This document shows positions 26,411-34,932 of a stretch of DNA of 64,000 nucleotides, in pieces. The notes beneath the pieces were generated by a model, which saw nothing but the letters and a program-made list of their open reading frames with translations, did no database searches and had not been told where the DNA came from. How positions within the stretch are numbered: position 1 is the stretch's first letter; every line of letters begins with the position of its first letter. The translations under genes and the position numbers were made by a program. This DNA comes from an uncultured Clostridia bacterium (GTDB lineage: Bacteria > Bacillota > Clostridia > Christensenellales > CAG-138), in contig CAKTYU010000003.1 in assembly GCA_934633985.1 (NCBI GenBank), forward strand, positions 108,773 to 172,772, given 5' to 3'.

Positions 26411-27856
26411 TTATTGAAGCTTTTCCAGTCCCAGCTTCAGCCTTCTCAGCGCCTCGTCCCTACCCAGCAGCACCCCTATCTCTATGGCCCCGCCGGGGGT
26501 GACGGCCTTGCCCGCCATGGCTATGCGCACGGGCCAGAGCAGCGTGCCGTTCTTCATGCCCTTTTCGGCGGCCATGCCTATGAGGGTATCGTGGAGCAGC
26601 TGCTCGTTCCAGTCCGGCAGCGCCTCCAGCGCGGGTATGACCATTTCGAGCACCTCTTTTGATACGGCGCTGTCCGTCTTGCTCTTCTTGTTGGTGAAAA
26701 GGGCGGCGTCGTAGCCCTCGTCCAGCCTCGTCAGGAAATCCACCATATCGGGTATCTCGTTGAACACCCGCACCCGCTGCTGGAGTATCCTGCAAAGTAT
26801 ATCCGTATCCATGCGGGCTATGCCCGCCCTCTCGTACCAGGGCATGGCGTGCCGCGTAAATTCCTCTTTTGAAAGGGCCATTATGTACTGGGCGTTCATC
26901 CACGTCAGCTTTTCCGGGTCGAATATTGCCGGGGACTTGCTCATGCCGGAGACGTCAAAGGCCTCGCAAAGCTCGGAAAGCGAGAAGATCTCCCTGTCGT
27001 CGCCGGGGTTCCAGCCAAGGAGCGCCACATAGTTCACCAGCGCCTCCTTAAGATACCCCTTGTCCACGAAGTCCGCATAGGAGGCGTCGCCGTCCCGCTT
27101 GGAGAGCTTGTGCTGCGCGTCCCGCATTATGGGGGTCATGTGGATATAGTGAGGTATCTCCCAACCGAAGGCCTCGTAAAGCAGGTTGTATTTCGGCGTG
27201 GAGGAAAGGTATTCCATTCCCCGCATGACGTGGGATATCTTCATTAAATGGTCATCCACCACGTTTGCGAAGTTATAGGTGGGCATACCGTCCGCCTTTA
27301 TGAGTATGTTGTCGTCAAGGTCTGAGTTGTTTACCGTGATGGTGCCGAACACCATGTCGGTAAAGCTGGTGGTTCCCTCCTCCGGCACGTTCTGGCGTAT
27401 GACGTAGGGCACGCCCGCGTCCAGCTTGGCCTGTATCTCCTCCTTGGAAAGGTGCAGGCAGTGCTTATCGTATTTGAAGGTCTCCCCCCGTGCGGCGGCT
27501 GCGGCGCGCCTTTGCTCCAGCTCGTCCCTTGTGCAGAAGCAGCGGTAGGCGTGGCCGCTCTCTATGAGCTGCTCCGCAAAGGGCAGGTACATGCTCTTTC
27601 TCTCGCTCTGCACGTAGGGGCCGTATTCGCCGCCTATATCGGGGCCCTCGTCCCAGTTCATGCCCACTTCCTTCAGTGTGCGGTATATCAGCTCCGTGGC
27701 TCCCTCCACGAACCTCTCCTGATCCGTATCCTCTATGCGCAGCAGGAATCTGCCGTGGTTATGGCGGGCAAAGAGATAGGCGTAAAGGCCGCTGCGGAGA
27801 TTCCCTATGTGCATATACCCCGTCGGGGACGGGGCGAAGCGTGTGCGTACTTCCAT
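26411..27856 (-). CDS. gltX: Glutamyl-tRNA synthetase
   Basis: A 481-residue class I aminoacyl-tRNA synthetase that charges tRNA-Glu. The HIGH-type motif is HIGN at residues 17-20 (SPTGYMHIGNLRSG) and the KMSKS-type motif is HKLSKRDGD. ITVNNSDLDDNILIKADGMPTYNFA is the catalytic-fold middle. The C-terminal helical anticodon domain is complete. It lies downstream of glnS on the same strand with a 23-base gap, so the two are probably one transcript. This pairing matters because many Firmicutes have GltX but no GlnRS. Confidence 0.96.
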   Translation of the reverse strand: MEVRTRFAPSPTGYMHIGNLRSGLYAYLFARHNHGRFLLRIEDTDQERFVEGATELIYRTLKEVGMNWDEGPDIGGEYGPYVQSERKSMYLPFAEQLIESGHAYRCFCTRDELEQRRAAAAARGETFKYDKHCLHLSKEEIQAKLDAGVPYVIRQNVPEEGTTSFTDMVFGTITVNNSDLDDNILIKADGMPTYNFANVVDDHLMKISHVMRGMEYLSSTPKYNLLYEAFGWEIPHYIHMTPIMRDAQHKLSKRDGDASYADFVDKGYLKEALVNYVALLGWNPGDDREIFSLSELCEAFDVSGMSKSPAIFDPEKLTWMNAQYIMALSKEEFTRHAMPWYERAGIARMDTDILCRILQQRVRVFNEIPDMVDFLTRLDEGYDAALFTNKKSKTDSAVSKEVLEMVIPALEALPDWNEQLLHDTLIGMAAEKGMKNGTLLWPVRIAMAGKAVTPGGAIEIGVLLGRDEALRRLKLGLEKLQ

Positions 27857-27879
27857 AAATGCTCCCTTTCTTATATCCC

Positions 27880-29520
27880 TTATGCCTTAAAGCTGTCCTT
27901 AAGGCCCACTATCCTGTTAAAGACCGGATGCTCCGCCGTGTAGTCGAGGTCGGCGCAGAAGTAGCCGGTACGCATGAACTGGCAGCGGTAGCCCGGCTCC
28001 TTTTGCGCAAGCTCCGGCTCTATCAGGGCGTTTACCACCGTAAGGGAATTGGGGTTCAGCCTCTCGGTGAACTCCTTCTCCTCGCCCTCCGCCTCGGGCA
28101 GCAGCAGGTCCTCGTAAAGCCGCACCTCGGCGGGTACCGCGTCGGCGGCGTTCAGCCAGTGTATGGTGCCCTTTATCTTGCGCTCGCACTCGCCGCCCCT
28201 TGTTTCCGGGTCGTAGGTGCAGTATACCGTGGTCACGTTGCCGTTTTCGTCGGTATCCCAGCGGGAGCACCTGACGATATAGGCGCCCTTTAGGCGCACC
28301 TCGCACTCCGGCTTGAGCCGGAAGTATTTCTTGGGGGCGTTGCAGTTGAAGTCCTCCCGCTCTATGTAAAGCTCACGCCCGAAGCTTACCTTGCGCCTGC
28401 CCGTGGAGCAGTCCGGCAGGTACTCCACCTCCACCTCCTCGGTCTTGCCCTCCGGCCAGTTCTCGACGATGAGCTTGAGCGGATCCAGCACAGCCATCAT
28501 GCGGGGGGCGTGGGCGTTAAGATCCTCCCTTACGCAGTGCTCCAGCATGGCCGTCTCCACCACGGAATCCGCCTTGGCCACGCCTACCCTGCCCATGAAG
28601 TCCAGTATGGAGGCGGGGGTATAGCCCCTGCGCCTGAGCCCGCACAGGGTCGGCATACGGGGATCGTCCCAGCCGGCGACGTACTTTTCCTCCACCAGCC
28701 GGCGGAGGTAGCGCTTGCTCATTATGGTGTTGGTTATGTTCAGCCGGGCGAACTCTATCTGCCTCGGCTTGTTCTGGAAGCCGCAGTTGTCTATCACCCA
28801 GTTGTAAAGCGGCCTGTGGGCCTCGAACTCCAGCGAGCAGAGGGAATGTGTAACGCCCTCTATGGCGTCCTGTATGGGGTGGGCGAAGTCGTACATGGGG
28901 TATATGCACCACTTGTCCCCCTGCCTGTGGTGGCTCATGTGCAGTATGCGGTACATGGCGGGGTCCCGCATGTTGAGGTTGGGGGAGGCCATGTCTATCT
29001 TGGCGCGCAGCGTCCTGCTTCCGTCCGGGAATTCGCCGTTTTTCATGCGCTGGAAGAGGTCCAGGTTCTCCTCGATGCTCCTGTCCCGCCAGGGGGAGTT
29101 TCTGCCAGGCTCGGTGAGGGTGCCGCGGTATTCCCGCATCTCGTCCTTGTTGAGGTCGCATACATAGGCCTTGCCGTCCTTTATGAGCTTTACCGCAAGC
29201 TCATAGCAGGTGTCGAAATAGTCGGAGCCGTAGCATATCCTGGCCCAGTGGAAGCCCAGCCAGGATATGTCCCTCTCTATGGCGTCCACGAACTCCTCGT
29301 CCTCCTTGGTGGGGTTGGTGTCGTCAAAGCGGAGGTTGCAGTCCCCGCCGAACTCCTCCGCCATGGAGAAGTCTATGGTCAGCGCCTTGACGTGGCCTAT
29401 GTGGAGATAGCCGTTGGGCTCGGGCGGGAAGCGGGTCTGTATGTGGGTGAGCCCCTTTTCCCTTATGTCCTCTTCAATAAATTCCTCTATAAAGTTCTTT
29501 GGCGCGCGCATTTCTTCCAT
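27880..29520 (-). CDS. glnS: Glutaminyl-tRNA synthetase
   Basis: A 546-residue class I synthetase that charges tRNA-Gln directly. PPEPNGYLHIGHVKA holds the HIGH motif; TIMSKRYLRRLV holds the MSK motif; the C-terminal beta-barrel anticodon domains (KVSFGRELYIEREDF, RLKPECEVRLKGAY) are present. I chose ATG 29520 (MEEMRAPKNF) since it fits the family N-terminus and GGAAAGGG lies 13 bases upstream; the longer frame adds 30 unrelated residues. It precedes gltX. Confidence 0.95.
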   Translation of the reverse strand: MEEMRAPKNFIEEFIEEDIREKGLTHIQTRFPPEPNGYLHIGHVKALTIDFSMAEEFGGDCNLRFDDTNPTKEDEEFVDAIERDISWLGFHWARICYGSDYFDTCYELAVKLIKDGKAYVCDLNKDEMREYRGTLTEPGRNSPWRDRSIEENLDLFQRMKNGEFPDGSRTLRAKIDMASPNLNMRDPAMYRILHMSHHRQGDKWCIYPMYDFAHPIQDAIEGVTHSLCSLEFEAHRPLYNWVIDNCGFQNKPRQIEFARLNITNTIMSKRYLRRLVEEKYVAGWDDPRMPTLCGLRRRGYTPASILDFMGRVGVAKADSVVETAMLEHCVREDLNAHAPRMMAVLDPLKLIVENWPEGKTEEVEVEYLPDCSTGRRKVSFGRELYIEREDFNCNAPKKYFRLKPECEVRLKGAYIVRCSRWDTDENGNVTTVYCTYDPETRGGECERKIKGTIHWLNAADAVPAEVRLYEDLLLPEAEGEEKEFTERLNPNSLTVVNALIEPELAQKEPGYRCQFMRTGYFCADLDYTAEHPVFNRIVGLKDSFKA

Positions 29521-29610
29521 GGTTATACAAAAGCCCTTTCCGTAAGCATTATAATAATCGGCACTATTTGCGTATTTTAATATTATCTTGCAACAGGCGG
29601 GGGATGTCAA

Positions 29611-29645
29611 TAAAAAAACGGCGGAAAAGCCTTATTTCCCGCCGT
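29611..29645 (-). terminator. Terminator of the TSCPD gene
   Basis: ACGGCGG / CCGCCGT (29618-29624, 29639-29645) followed on the minus strand by seven T (29611-29617). Confidence 0.8.
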
Positions 29646-29656
29646 AAAGACCTGTC

Positions 29657-29911
29657 CTACGCCTCCTTGTCCATGGCGTCCTTGAGCAGCCGCGCAAGCT
29701 GGTCCGAGCAGGAGGTGCCCTTGCCGCCGCAGGTTATGCCGCAAAGGCGGCCTATTACCTCCTTGGCGTCCACGCCCTCGCACATGGCGCCCAGGGCCTT
29801 CAGGTTGCCGTTGCAGCCTCCGGTATATTTCAGGCCGTGTATCTTTCCGTCTGTCACGTCCAGGTCTATCTGCGTTGAGCATACTCCCTTTGGATAAAGC
29901 GTGTAATGCAT
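29657..29911 (-). CDS. TSCPD domain protein
   Basis: An 84-residue cytosolic protein made almost only of the TSCPD domain found at the C-terminus of some ribonucleotide reductases and as stand-alone proteins in Firmicutes. The name motif is GTSCSDQLA, with other conserved cysteines in GVCSTQI, TGGCNGN, MCEGV and LCGITCGGKG, which suggests metal binding. I chose ATG 29911 for its GAAAGGA site; the longer frame runs into the mobile element upstream. Function is not established. Confidence 0.85.
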   Translation of the reverse strand: MHYTLYPKGVCSTQIDLDVTDGKIHGLKYTGGCNGNLKALGAMCEGVDAKEVIGRLCGITCGGKGTSCSDQLARLLKDAMDKEA

Positions 29912-29946
29912 TGCAAGCTGTCCTTTCTTTATATGCTTATATATTG

Positions 29947-30225
29947 ATACCATCAGTTGACAAGAGCACACAAGCCCTAAAGGCTTGTTTTGGTACGCTC
30001 CTGCGTTCTCGTCGCTTGTATTACATCCAGTAGTACTGCGCTCCTCGGCCTTGGATCGCCCTCAAAACAAGCTCTTTGGGGTCTTTGAGTTTTAGAAGCC
30101 AAAGAGTATGGCAGAACAAGGAGGACGAGTGCAGAAATACTGGTTGTATTTCAAATGAGGACGACACAGTTATGCCGTGCTGTTTGGCTTCTAAAACCTT
30201 GTGTGTCCTTGTCAACTGATGGTAT
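29947..30225. mobile_element. 279-bp MITE-like element with ~29-bp inverted ends
   Basis: Left end 29947-29975 and right end 30197-30225 are inverted repeats with a two-base difference; both begin ATACCATCAGTTGACAAG. Inside are two hairpin arms: GCTTGTTTTG/CAAAACAAGC (29983-29992, 30063-30072) and a perfect 15-bp pair GTTTTAGAAGCCAAA/TTTGGCTTCTAAAAC (30089-30103, 30183-30197). The loops are diverged reverse complements of each other, so the whole is one decayed long palindrome. No transposase is encoded. A TA or AT target duplication is possible at the edges. It lies between dapF and the TSCPD gene and fills most of that 300-base gap. Confidence 0.8.
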
Positions 30226-31036
30226 TTCCTTCAAATACTTCCTCTGCGGGGCCGGTCATGTAGATATGCCCGTTTTCCGCCCATTCTATCAAAAGCTCGC
30301 CCAGGGCGAGGCGCACCCTTACCCTGCGCCCGGCAAGGCCCGCCACGCACGCGCATACCGCGGCGGCGCAGCTCCCTGTGCCGCAGGCCAGCGTCCTGCC
30401 GCAGCCCCTTTCCCATGTGCGGACTGAAATGCTGCCGTCCTGCTCCGCCTTTACGAAATTCACGTTCACCTTGGCGGGGAAAAGGGGGTGCCTTTCCAGC
30501 GCGGGGCCGTATTTGAGTATTTCCTCCTCAGTGACCTCCCCAAACACCGCTATGTGAGGCACGCCGGTGTTTACGGCGGAGAAGGTGAAGCTCCTGTCCA
30601 GCGCCTCTATGGTCTCGAGGCGGCATATCCCCTCGCCCTCCATGGGTATATCCTTCTTTTCAAAGAGCGGCTCGCCCATATCCACCCTTACGGCGGTGAC
30701 GAGGCCGCCCTCTATGGTCATCTCCGCCAGCCTTATGCCCGCCGGCGTCTCTATCCTCATGGGGTTTGACCTTGCCAGGCCCCGCTGGTATGCGAACCTT
30801 GCGAAGCAGCGTATGCCGTTGCCGCACATCTCCGCCTCGCTTCCGTCGCTGTTGATAAGGCGCATACCCAGCTCGGCATTTTCAGAGGGTACCGCCAGCA
30901 GCAGCCCGTCCGCGCCTATGCCGGTGCGCCTGTCGCAGAGCCTTCGCCCCTCCTCAGGCGTTGGGGAATACCCGTTCTCCGTGGCGTCTGTAACTATGAA
31001 GTCGTTGCCCAGCCCATGCATCTTGGTGAATCTCAC
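30212..31036 (-). CDS. dapF: Diaminopimelate epimerase
   Basis: Converts LL- to meso-diaminopimelate for lysine and peptidoglycan. 274 residues from a GTG start at 31036: the family N-terminus is MRFTKMHGLGNDF and AAAGGAGG sits 7 bases upstream, while the in-frame ATG at 31069 precedes that site. The two catalytic cysteines are in EMCGNGIRC and LACGTGSC. The last residues (GNTIS) and the TGA stop come from the right inverted repeat of the adjacent mobile element, so the native end has been replaced. Only the extreme C-terminus after the conserved VFEG is affected, and the enzyme should still work. Confidence 0.94.
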   Translation of the reverse strand: MRFTKMHGLGNDFIVTDATENGYSPTPEEGRRLCDRRTGIGADGLLLAVPSENAELGMRLINSDGSEAEMCGNGIRCFARFAYQRGLARSNPMRIETPAGIRLAEMTIEGGLVTAVRVDMGEPLFEKKDIPMEGEGICRLETIEALDRSFTFSAVNTGVPHIAVFGEVTEEEILKYGPALERHPLFPAKVNVNFVKAEQDGSISVRTWERGCGRTLACGTGSCAAAVCACVAGLAGRRVRVRLALGELLIEWAENGHIYMTGPAEEVFEGNTIS

Positions 31037-31231
31037 GGCGCGTCCTCCTTTTGGCGGAATAGATAACATACTTTTTTAATTATAACCGCAGCGCCGCCCC
31101 TTGGCAATGCCTCCGCAGGGGGCGCAACTGTGAATAAAACGGGACTTTAACGGATAATTCACAGGGTATGTATGTACAATTCCGGCGTTTTGGATTATTA
31201 TTTAATGTGGATTATTACGATGGAGACGTAC

Positions 31232-32143
31232 ATGGATAAGCTGCATTTTATAGTAAACCCCATCGCGGGCGGCACCAGCGCCATAGATAAGTTCGGCGCC
31301 ATAAAGGGTATGCTGGACGATATGGGCTTCCCCTATACCTATGAATTTACCCAATGCAAGGGCAACGGCAGGGAGCTTGCGCGGGCCGCCGCGGAGCGCG
31401 GCGAGAGGTACATAATAGCCGTGGGGGGCGACGGCACGGTGAACGAGGTGGCCTCCGGCCTTATTGGCACCGGCGCGGTGATGGGCATACTGCCCTTCGG
31501 CACAGGCAACGACATGGTAAAGGTGCTGGGGATATCCTCAGACCCCCGGGAGGCCCTCAACGTCATACTGGCGGACAGGCCACGGGCCATGGACGCAGGC
31601 TACGTGAACGACAAGTTTTTTTTGAACGTGTCCGGCTTCGGGTTCGACGTGGACGTGCTGCTCAGGCACGAGAAGTATAAAAAGCACTTCAACGGTATGC
31701 TGCCGTATCTTTTCGGCATAGTGGACGCGCTGGCCCACCTTCGCACCCTGCACCTTACGCTGCGCGACGGGAAGCGGGTATGGAAGAAGGACGCGCTCAT
31801 AGTGTCGGTGGGCAACGGCGCGTACATAGGCGGCGGCATGAAGGCCACGCCCTTTGCGGACCCCTTTGACGGGCTGTTCGAGGTCAGCGTGGTGAGCAGC
31901 ATAAGCAAGACGAAGTTTTTAAGGCTGCTCCCCCTTTTCATACAGGGCAAGCATACCGGCCTTGCGGAGGTGGAATACTTCCGCACAAAGGAGCTTTACG
32001 TGGAATGTCCGGAGAAGTGCCTGATAAACTACGACGGGGAGCTGGGCTCCGGTATGCCCGCAAGGTTCAGGATAATCCCCGGCGCAATAAATATGCTGGT
32101 GCGGCAGGATATGGCCGCGGCCAGCAAAGAGGAAGAGAAGTAG
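31232..32143 (+). CDS. Diacylglycerol/lipid kinase family protein, paralogue 1
   Basis: A 303-residue lipid kinase of the DagK/YegS family, which phosphorylates diacylglycerol or related lipids at the membrane. Motifs: FIVNPIAGG near the start, VGGDGTVNEVASGL (nucleotide loop), PFGTGNDMVK, GFGFDVDV and the C-terminal YDGELG. Start ATG 31232 has TGGAG 9 bases upstream; earlier ATGs have no site. It is followed after 10 bases by a paralogue of the same length. An 8-bp inverted repeat lies upstream at 31128-31164. Confidence 0.88.
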   Translation: MDKLHFIVNPIAGGTSAIDKFGAIKGMLDDMGFPYTYEFTQCKGNGRELARAAAERGERYIIAVGGDGTVNEVASGLIGTGAVMGILPFGTGNDMVKVLGISSDPREALNVILADRPRAMDAGYVNDKFFLNVSGFGFDVDVLLRHEKYKKHFNGMLPYLFGIVDALAHLRTLHLTLRDGKRVWKKDALIVSVGNGAYIGGGMKATPFADPFDGLFEVSVVSSISKTKFLRLLPLFIQGKHTGLAEVEYFRTKELYVECPEKCLINYDGELGSGMPARFRIIPGAINMLVRQDMAAASKEEEK

Positions 32144-32153
32144 ATACGGCATA

Positions 32154-33053
32154 ATGTACGATTGTTTTTTTATAGTAAACCCGGCCTCCGGCTCCGGCAA
32201 GGCGAAAAAGCTCTTTGACGGGCTGCTCCCCCGGATAGAGAGGAGCGGAAGGAGCTTCGAGTGGCGCTACACCACCGGCAAGGGCCACGCCCGGGAGCTT
32301 GCGGAGGAGGCGGCGAAAAGGGGCTGCCGGCGGGTAATATCCGTGGGCGGCGACGGCACGGCAAACGAGGTTGCCGGGGCGCTCATAGGCTCGGATACCG
32401 AGATGGCCATACTACCCTTCGGCACCGGCAACGACTTTGCAAAGGCTGTGGGCCTGCCCACAGACCCCGACGCGGCGCTCGACGCGGCGCTTTACGGGGC
32501 GGCCCGCCCCGTGGACGCGGCTATGGCCAACGACAAGCCCTTTATAAACGTGGGCGGCACCGGCTTTGATGTGGACGTCATACTCAACACCGAGAAATTC
32601 AAAAAGAGGTTCAACGGAATGCTCCCCTATATGCTGGGCATATTCAAGAGCCTTATGCACCTTAAGCCCCTGACCTTCGAGATAACGGCGGACGGGGAGA
32701 GCTTTACGGAGCGCGCGTTGCTGTTCAACGCCTGCAACGGCACCCATTTCGCCGGGGGTATGCACGTCGCCCCCATGGCGAGCCCCAATGACGGGCTGCT
32801 GGACGTATGCATACTCCGGGCCATAAGCGTGCCGCAGTTCCTGATGCTGCTTCCCCGCTATACCCGGGGGGCGCACATGGCCTCCAGGCATATACGCTAC
32901 TTTAAGGCCGAAAGTATAGCGGTCAGGTGCGACAGCGAAAATTTGATCAATCTGGACGGGGAGCTGGATTCCTCCACCCCCGTGACCTTCAGGGTATTGC
33001 CCGGCGCCCTAAGGCTTGCGCTGCCGGGAGAAAAAGGTAATGTAAACGCATGA
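32154..33053 (+). CDS. Diacylglycerol/lipid kinase family protein, paralogue 2
   Basis: A 299-residue second member of the DagK/YegS family, clearly a tandem duplicate by layout: FIVNPASGSG, VGGDGTANEVAGAL, PFGTGNDFAKAVG, GTGFDVDVILNTEKFKKRFNGMLPY, LDGELD all align with the upstream gene. The two differ widely outside the motifs, so the duplication is old. Different lipid substrates are likely, for example diacylglycerol against undecaprenol or a glycolipid, but this cannot be read off. Its last 4 bases overlap the next gene. Confidence 0.88.
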   Translation: MYDCFFIVNPASGSGKAKKLFDGLLPRIERSGRSFEWRYTTGKGHARELAEEAAKRGCRRVISVGGDGTANEVAGALIGSDTEMAILPFGTGNDFAKAVGLPTDPDAALDAALYGAARPVDAAMANDKPFINVGGTGFDVDVILNTEKFKKRFNGMLPYMLGIFKSLMHLKPLTFEITADGESFTERALLFNACNGTHFAGGMHVAPMASPNDGLLDVCILRAISVPQFLMLLPRYTRGAHMASRHIRYFKAESIAVRCDSENLINLDGELDSSTPVTFRVLPGALRLALPGEKGNVNA

Positions 33054-34159
33054 GAAAGAAACGCTATGTTGTAAAGCAGCGCAGCCGCACCGTGCTGCGT
33101 ATAGGCATACTGGCGCTGGGGGCGCTGCTGGCCCTCGGGCTGGTGCTGGGCCTTATACGCCTGCTCAAAAGCACGAAAAAGGGCCCCAAGGGAGTCACCG
33201 AGCTGCCCTTTGCGGACTCCGCCAACTACACCTATACCGGCTCCGGCTTCCTGTATTTCCAGGAGGGCAAGCTGTACTATATGGATATAGCGGACGGCCG
33301 CAAGGATACCTCCTACAAGATAAACACCGACGAGCTGAAGCTCACGGCCTCCAGCGGCATATCCGTGCTGTATCACGACACGGCGGTGCAGATAGTGGGC
33401 ACCGACTCCCCCATATTGGTATCCGGCAAGGTGCTGGGGGTAAAGTGCTCCCAGGCCCACGTGGCGGTGCTGAGGCAGGACGCCGCGGGCAAGACCGCCA
33501 TAGTGGTATACGACGGCACGGGGACCCAGACGGACCAGATGGACTTTGAATCCTCCGGCCTGCTGGATTTCGGCTTCTCCGACAGGCAGGACGAGACGCT
33601 CTGGACGCTGGAGATGGGGCTTGCCGCCCCAACGCCCGTATGCACCGTTACCACCTACAACCTCGCCACAAAGCGCACCACCGGCGTAATAAACGTGCAG
33701 AGCGAGCTCGTAGGGAGCGTGATATTCACGGACAAGAGCCTGTTCCTCTCCTGCACCAGCGACCTCATACGCTATAACCTCTCGGGCAGCAGCGAGGCCT
33801 ACCGCATATCCGTATACGGCTGGGAGCTGGCGGACAGCTCCATAGGCGAATCCCCAATACTGCTCTACAAGCAGCGGGGGGGCAGCGACAGCATACTTAA
33901 GCTGTACACCGTGCCGGAGGGCGAGGTGGGCAGCGCCGCCATAAGCACGGTACACCCGCCGGAGGGGGCGCTTGCGGAGCTTCTCATAAAGGGCAGGCTG
34001 ATAATATACACCCCCACCGCCGCCTACACCTACACCGCCGGAGGAAAGCTGCTCGCCGTGGAGGAGCTTCCCATAAAGATAGACGGGGCGCAAAAGCTAT
34101 CCGAAAGCCACATACTGCTGAGCAGCGGGGGCAGCCTTTACGTCAGCGTTACAAGGTAG
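33050..34159 (+). CDS. Membrane-anchored beta-propeller-like protein (DUF5711-like)
   Basis: A 369-residue protein with a basic N-terminus, one membrane segment at ~16-38 (TVLRIGILALGALLALGLVLG) and a long extracytoplasmic beta-rich domain. Repeating short strand patterns (YFQEGKLYYMDI, GISVLYHDTAVQI, LYTVPEGEVG, SHILLSSGGSLYV) resemble a beta propeller, as in the clostridial DUF5711 group. The start codon overlaps the kinase stop (ATGA). It is followed by a CvpA gene. Function unknown; a sensor or scaffold at the envelope is plausible. Confidence 0.65.
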   Translation: MRKKRYVVKQRSRTVLRIGILALGALLALGLVLGLIRLLKSTKKGPKGVTELPFADSANYTYTGSGFLYFQEGKLYYMDIADGRKDTSYKINTDELKLTASSGISVLYHDTAVQIVGTDSPILVSGKVLGVKCSQAHVAVLRQDAAGKTAIVVYDGTGTQTDQMDFESSGLLDFGFSDRQDETLWTLEMGLAAPTPVCTVTTYNLATKRTTGVINVQSELVGSVIFTDKSLFLSCTSDLIRYNLSGSSEAYRISVYGWELADSSIGESPILLYKQRGGSDSILKLYTVPEGEVGSAAISTVHPPEGALAELLIKGRLIIYTPTAAYTYTAGGKLLAVEELPIKIDGAQKLSESHILLSSGGSLYVSVTR

Positions 34160-34204
34160 CCCTGCTCCATAGCGGCGGCAGGCCCAAGAAAAGGAGGGAA
34201 AGCA

Positions 34205-34906
34205 TTGAACATCATAGACGCCGTATCGATATGCATACTGGTGCTGTTCGTACTCTTCGGCATATATAAGGGGTTTATTTCCACCCTGCTCAACATCGGC
34301 GCGTACTTCGTGTCGGTGGTGCTGGGCTTCCTCTTCAAGCCCCTCGGCGCCGGCGCAATACGGCACAGCGGCAGGATATTCAACATAATGCTCTACTACA
34401 CCGAGGGCAGCGAGTTCATCTCCAACCCGGAATACGTCCGCATGGACATATCCTCCCTGTCCACCGCGGAGATAAACGACCTTATCTCCTCCTCCAGGCT
34501 GCCCTTCCCCATGGGCAGGGAGATAGCCAGGAACATCGCCCGGGAGGCCTTTGCGGATCAGGGCATAGTGACGCTGGGGGACTACTTCAACCAGACCATA
34601 GTGGGCGTGTTCATAAACATACTCATGTTCCTCGTGTGCTTCCTTATCGTCCGCATAATACTGGCGCTGGTGATAAACGGGGCGGACTATGCAGACCCCT
34701 TCCCCATGCTCAAGAGCCACGACAGTATGCTGGGCGGCGCGCTGGGGCTGCTGCGGGGTATGCTGGCGCTGCTGCTCATATTCACGCTGGTGCCCATAGT
34801 GCTCACGGTGCTGGGCCAGTTCGAACTCATAACCAACATGGTGGACGACTCTGTGCTGGCGCGGGTATTTTACCGGCTGAACCTGCTCATAAGCCTGGCG
34901 GCATAA
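34205..34906 (+). CDS. CvpA-family membrane protein
   Basis: A 233-residue protein with about four membrane segments (residues ~6-24, ~30-47, ~137-158, ~182-205) and a soluble loop between the second and third. This matches the CvpA family, linked elsewhere to colicin V production and envelope processes. The start is TTG at 34205, with AAAGGAGGG 6 bases upstream; no ATG fits. It follows the beta-propeller-like gene by 45 bases. The internal loop (NIMLYYTEGSEFISNPEYV) is longer than in short CvpA proteins. Confidence 0.75.
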   Translation: MNIIDAVSICILVLFVLFGIYKGFISTLLNIGAYFVSVVLGFLFKPLGAGAIRHSGRIFNIMLYYTEGSEFISNPEYVRMDISSLSTAEINDLISSSRLPFPMGREIARNIAREAFADQGIVTLGDYFNQTIVGVFINILMFLVCFLIVRIILALVINGADYADPFPMLKSHDSMLGGALGLLRGMLALLLIFTLVPIVLTVLGQFELITNMVDDSVLARVFYRLNLLISLAA

Positions 34907-34932
34907 AATAATTCACTCACCGGAGGAAAACC

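Noticed and set aside
32897..34093. A 398-codon minus-strand frame opposite the beta-propeller-like gene
   Set aside because: Low-complexity Gly/Ala/Tyr-rich translation typical of antisense frames; the + strand genes are tightly coupled by overlaps.
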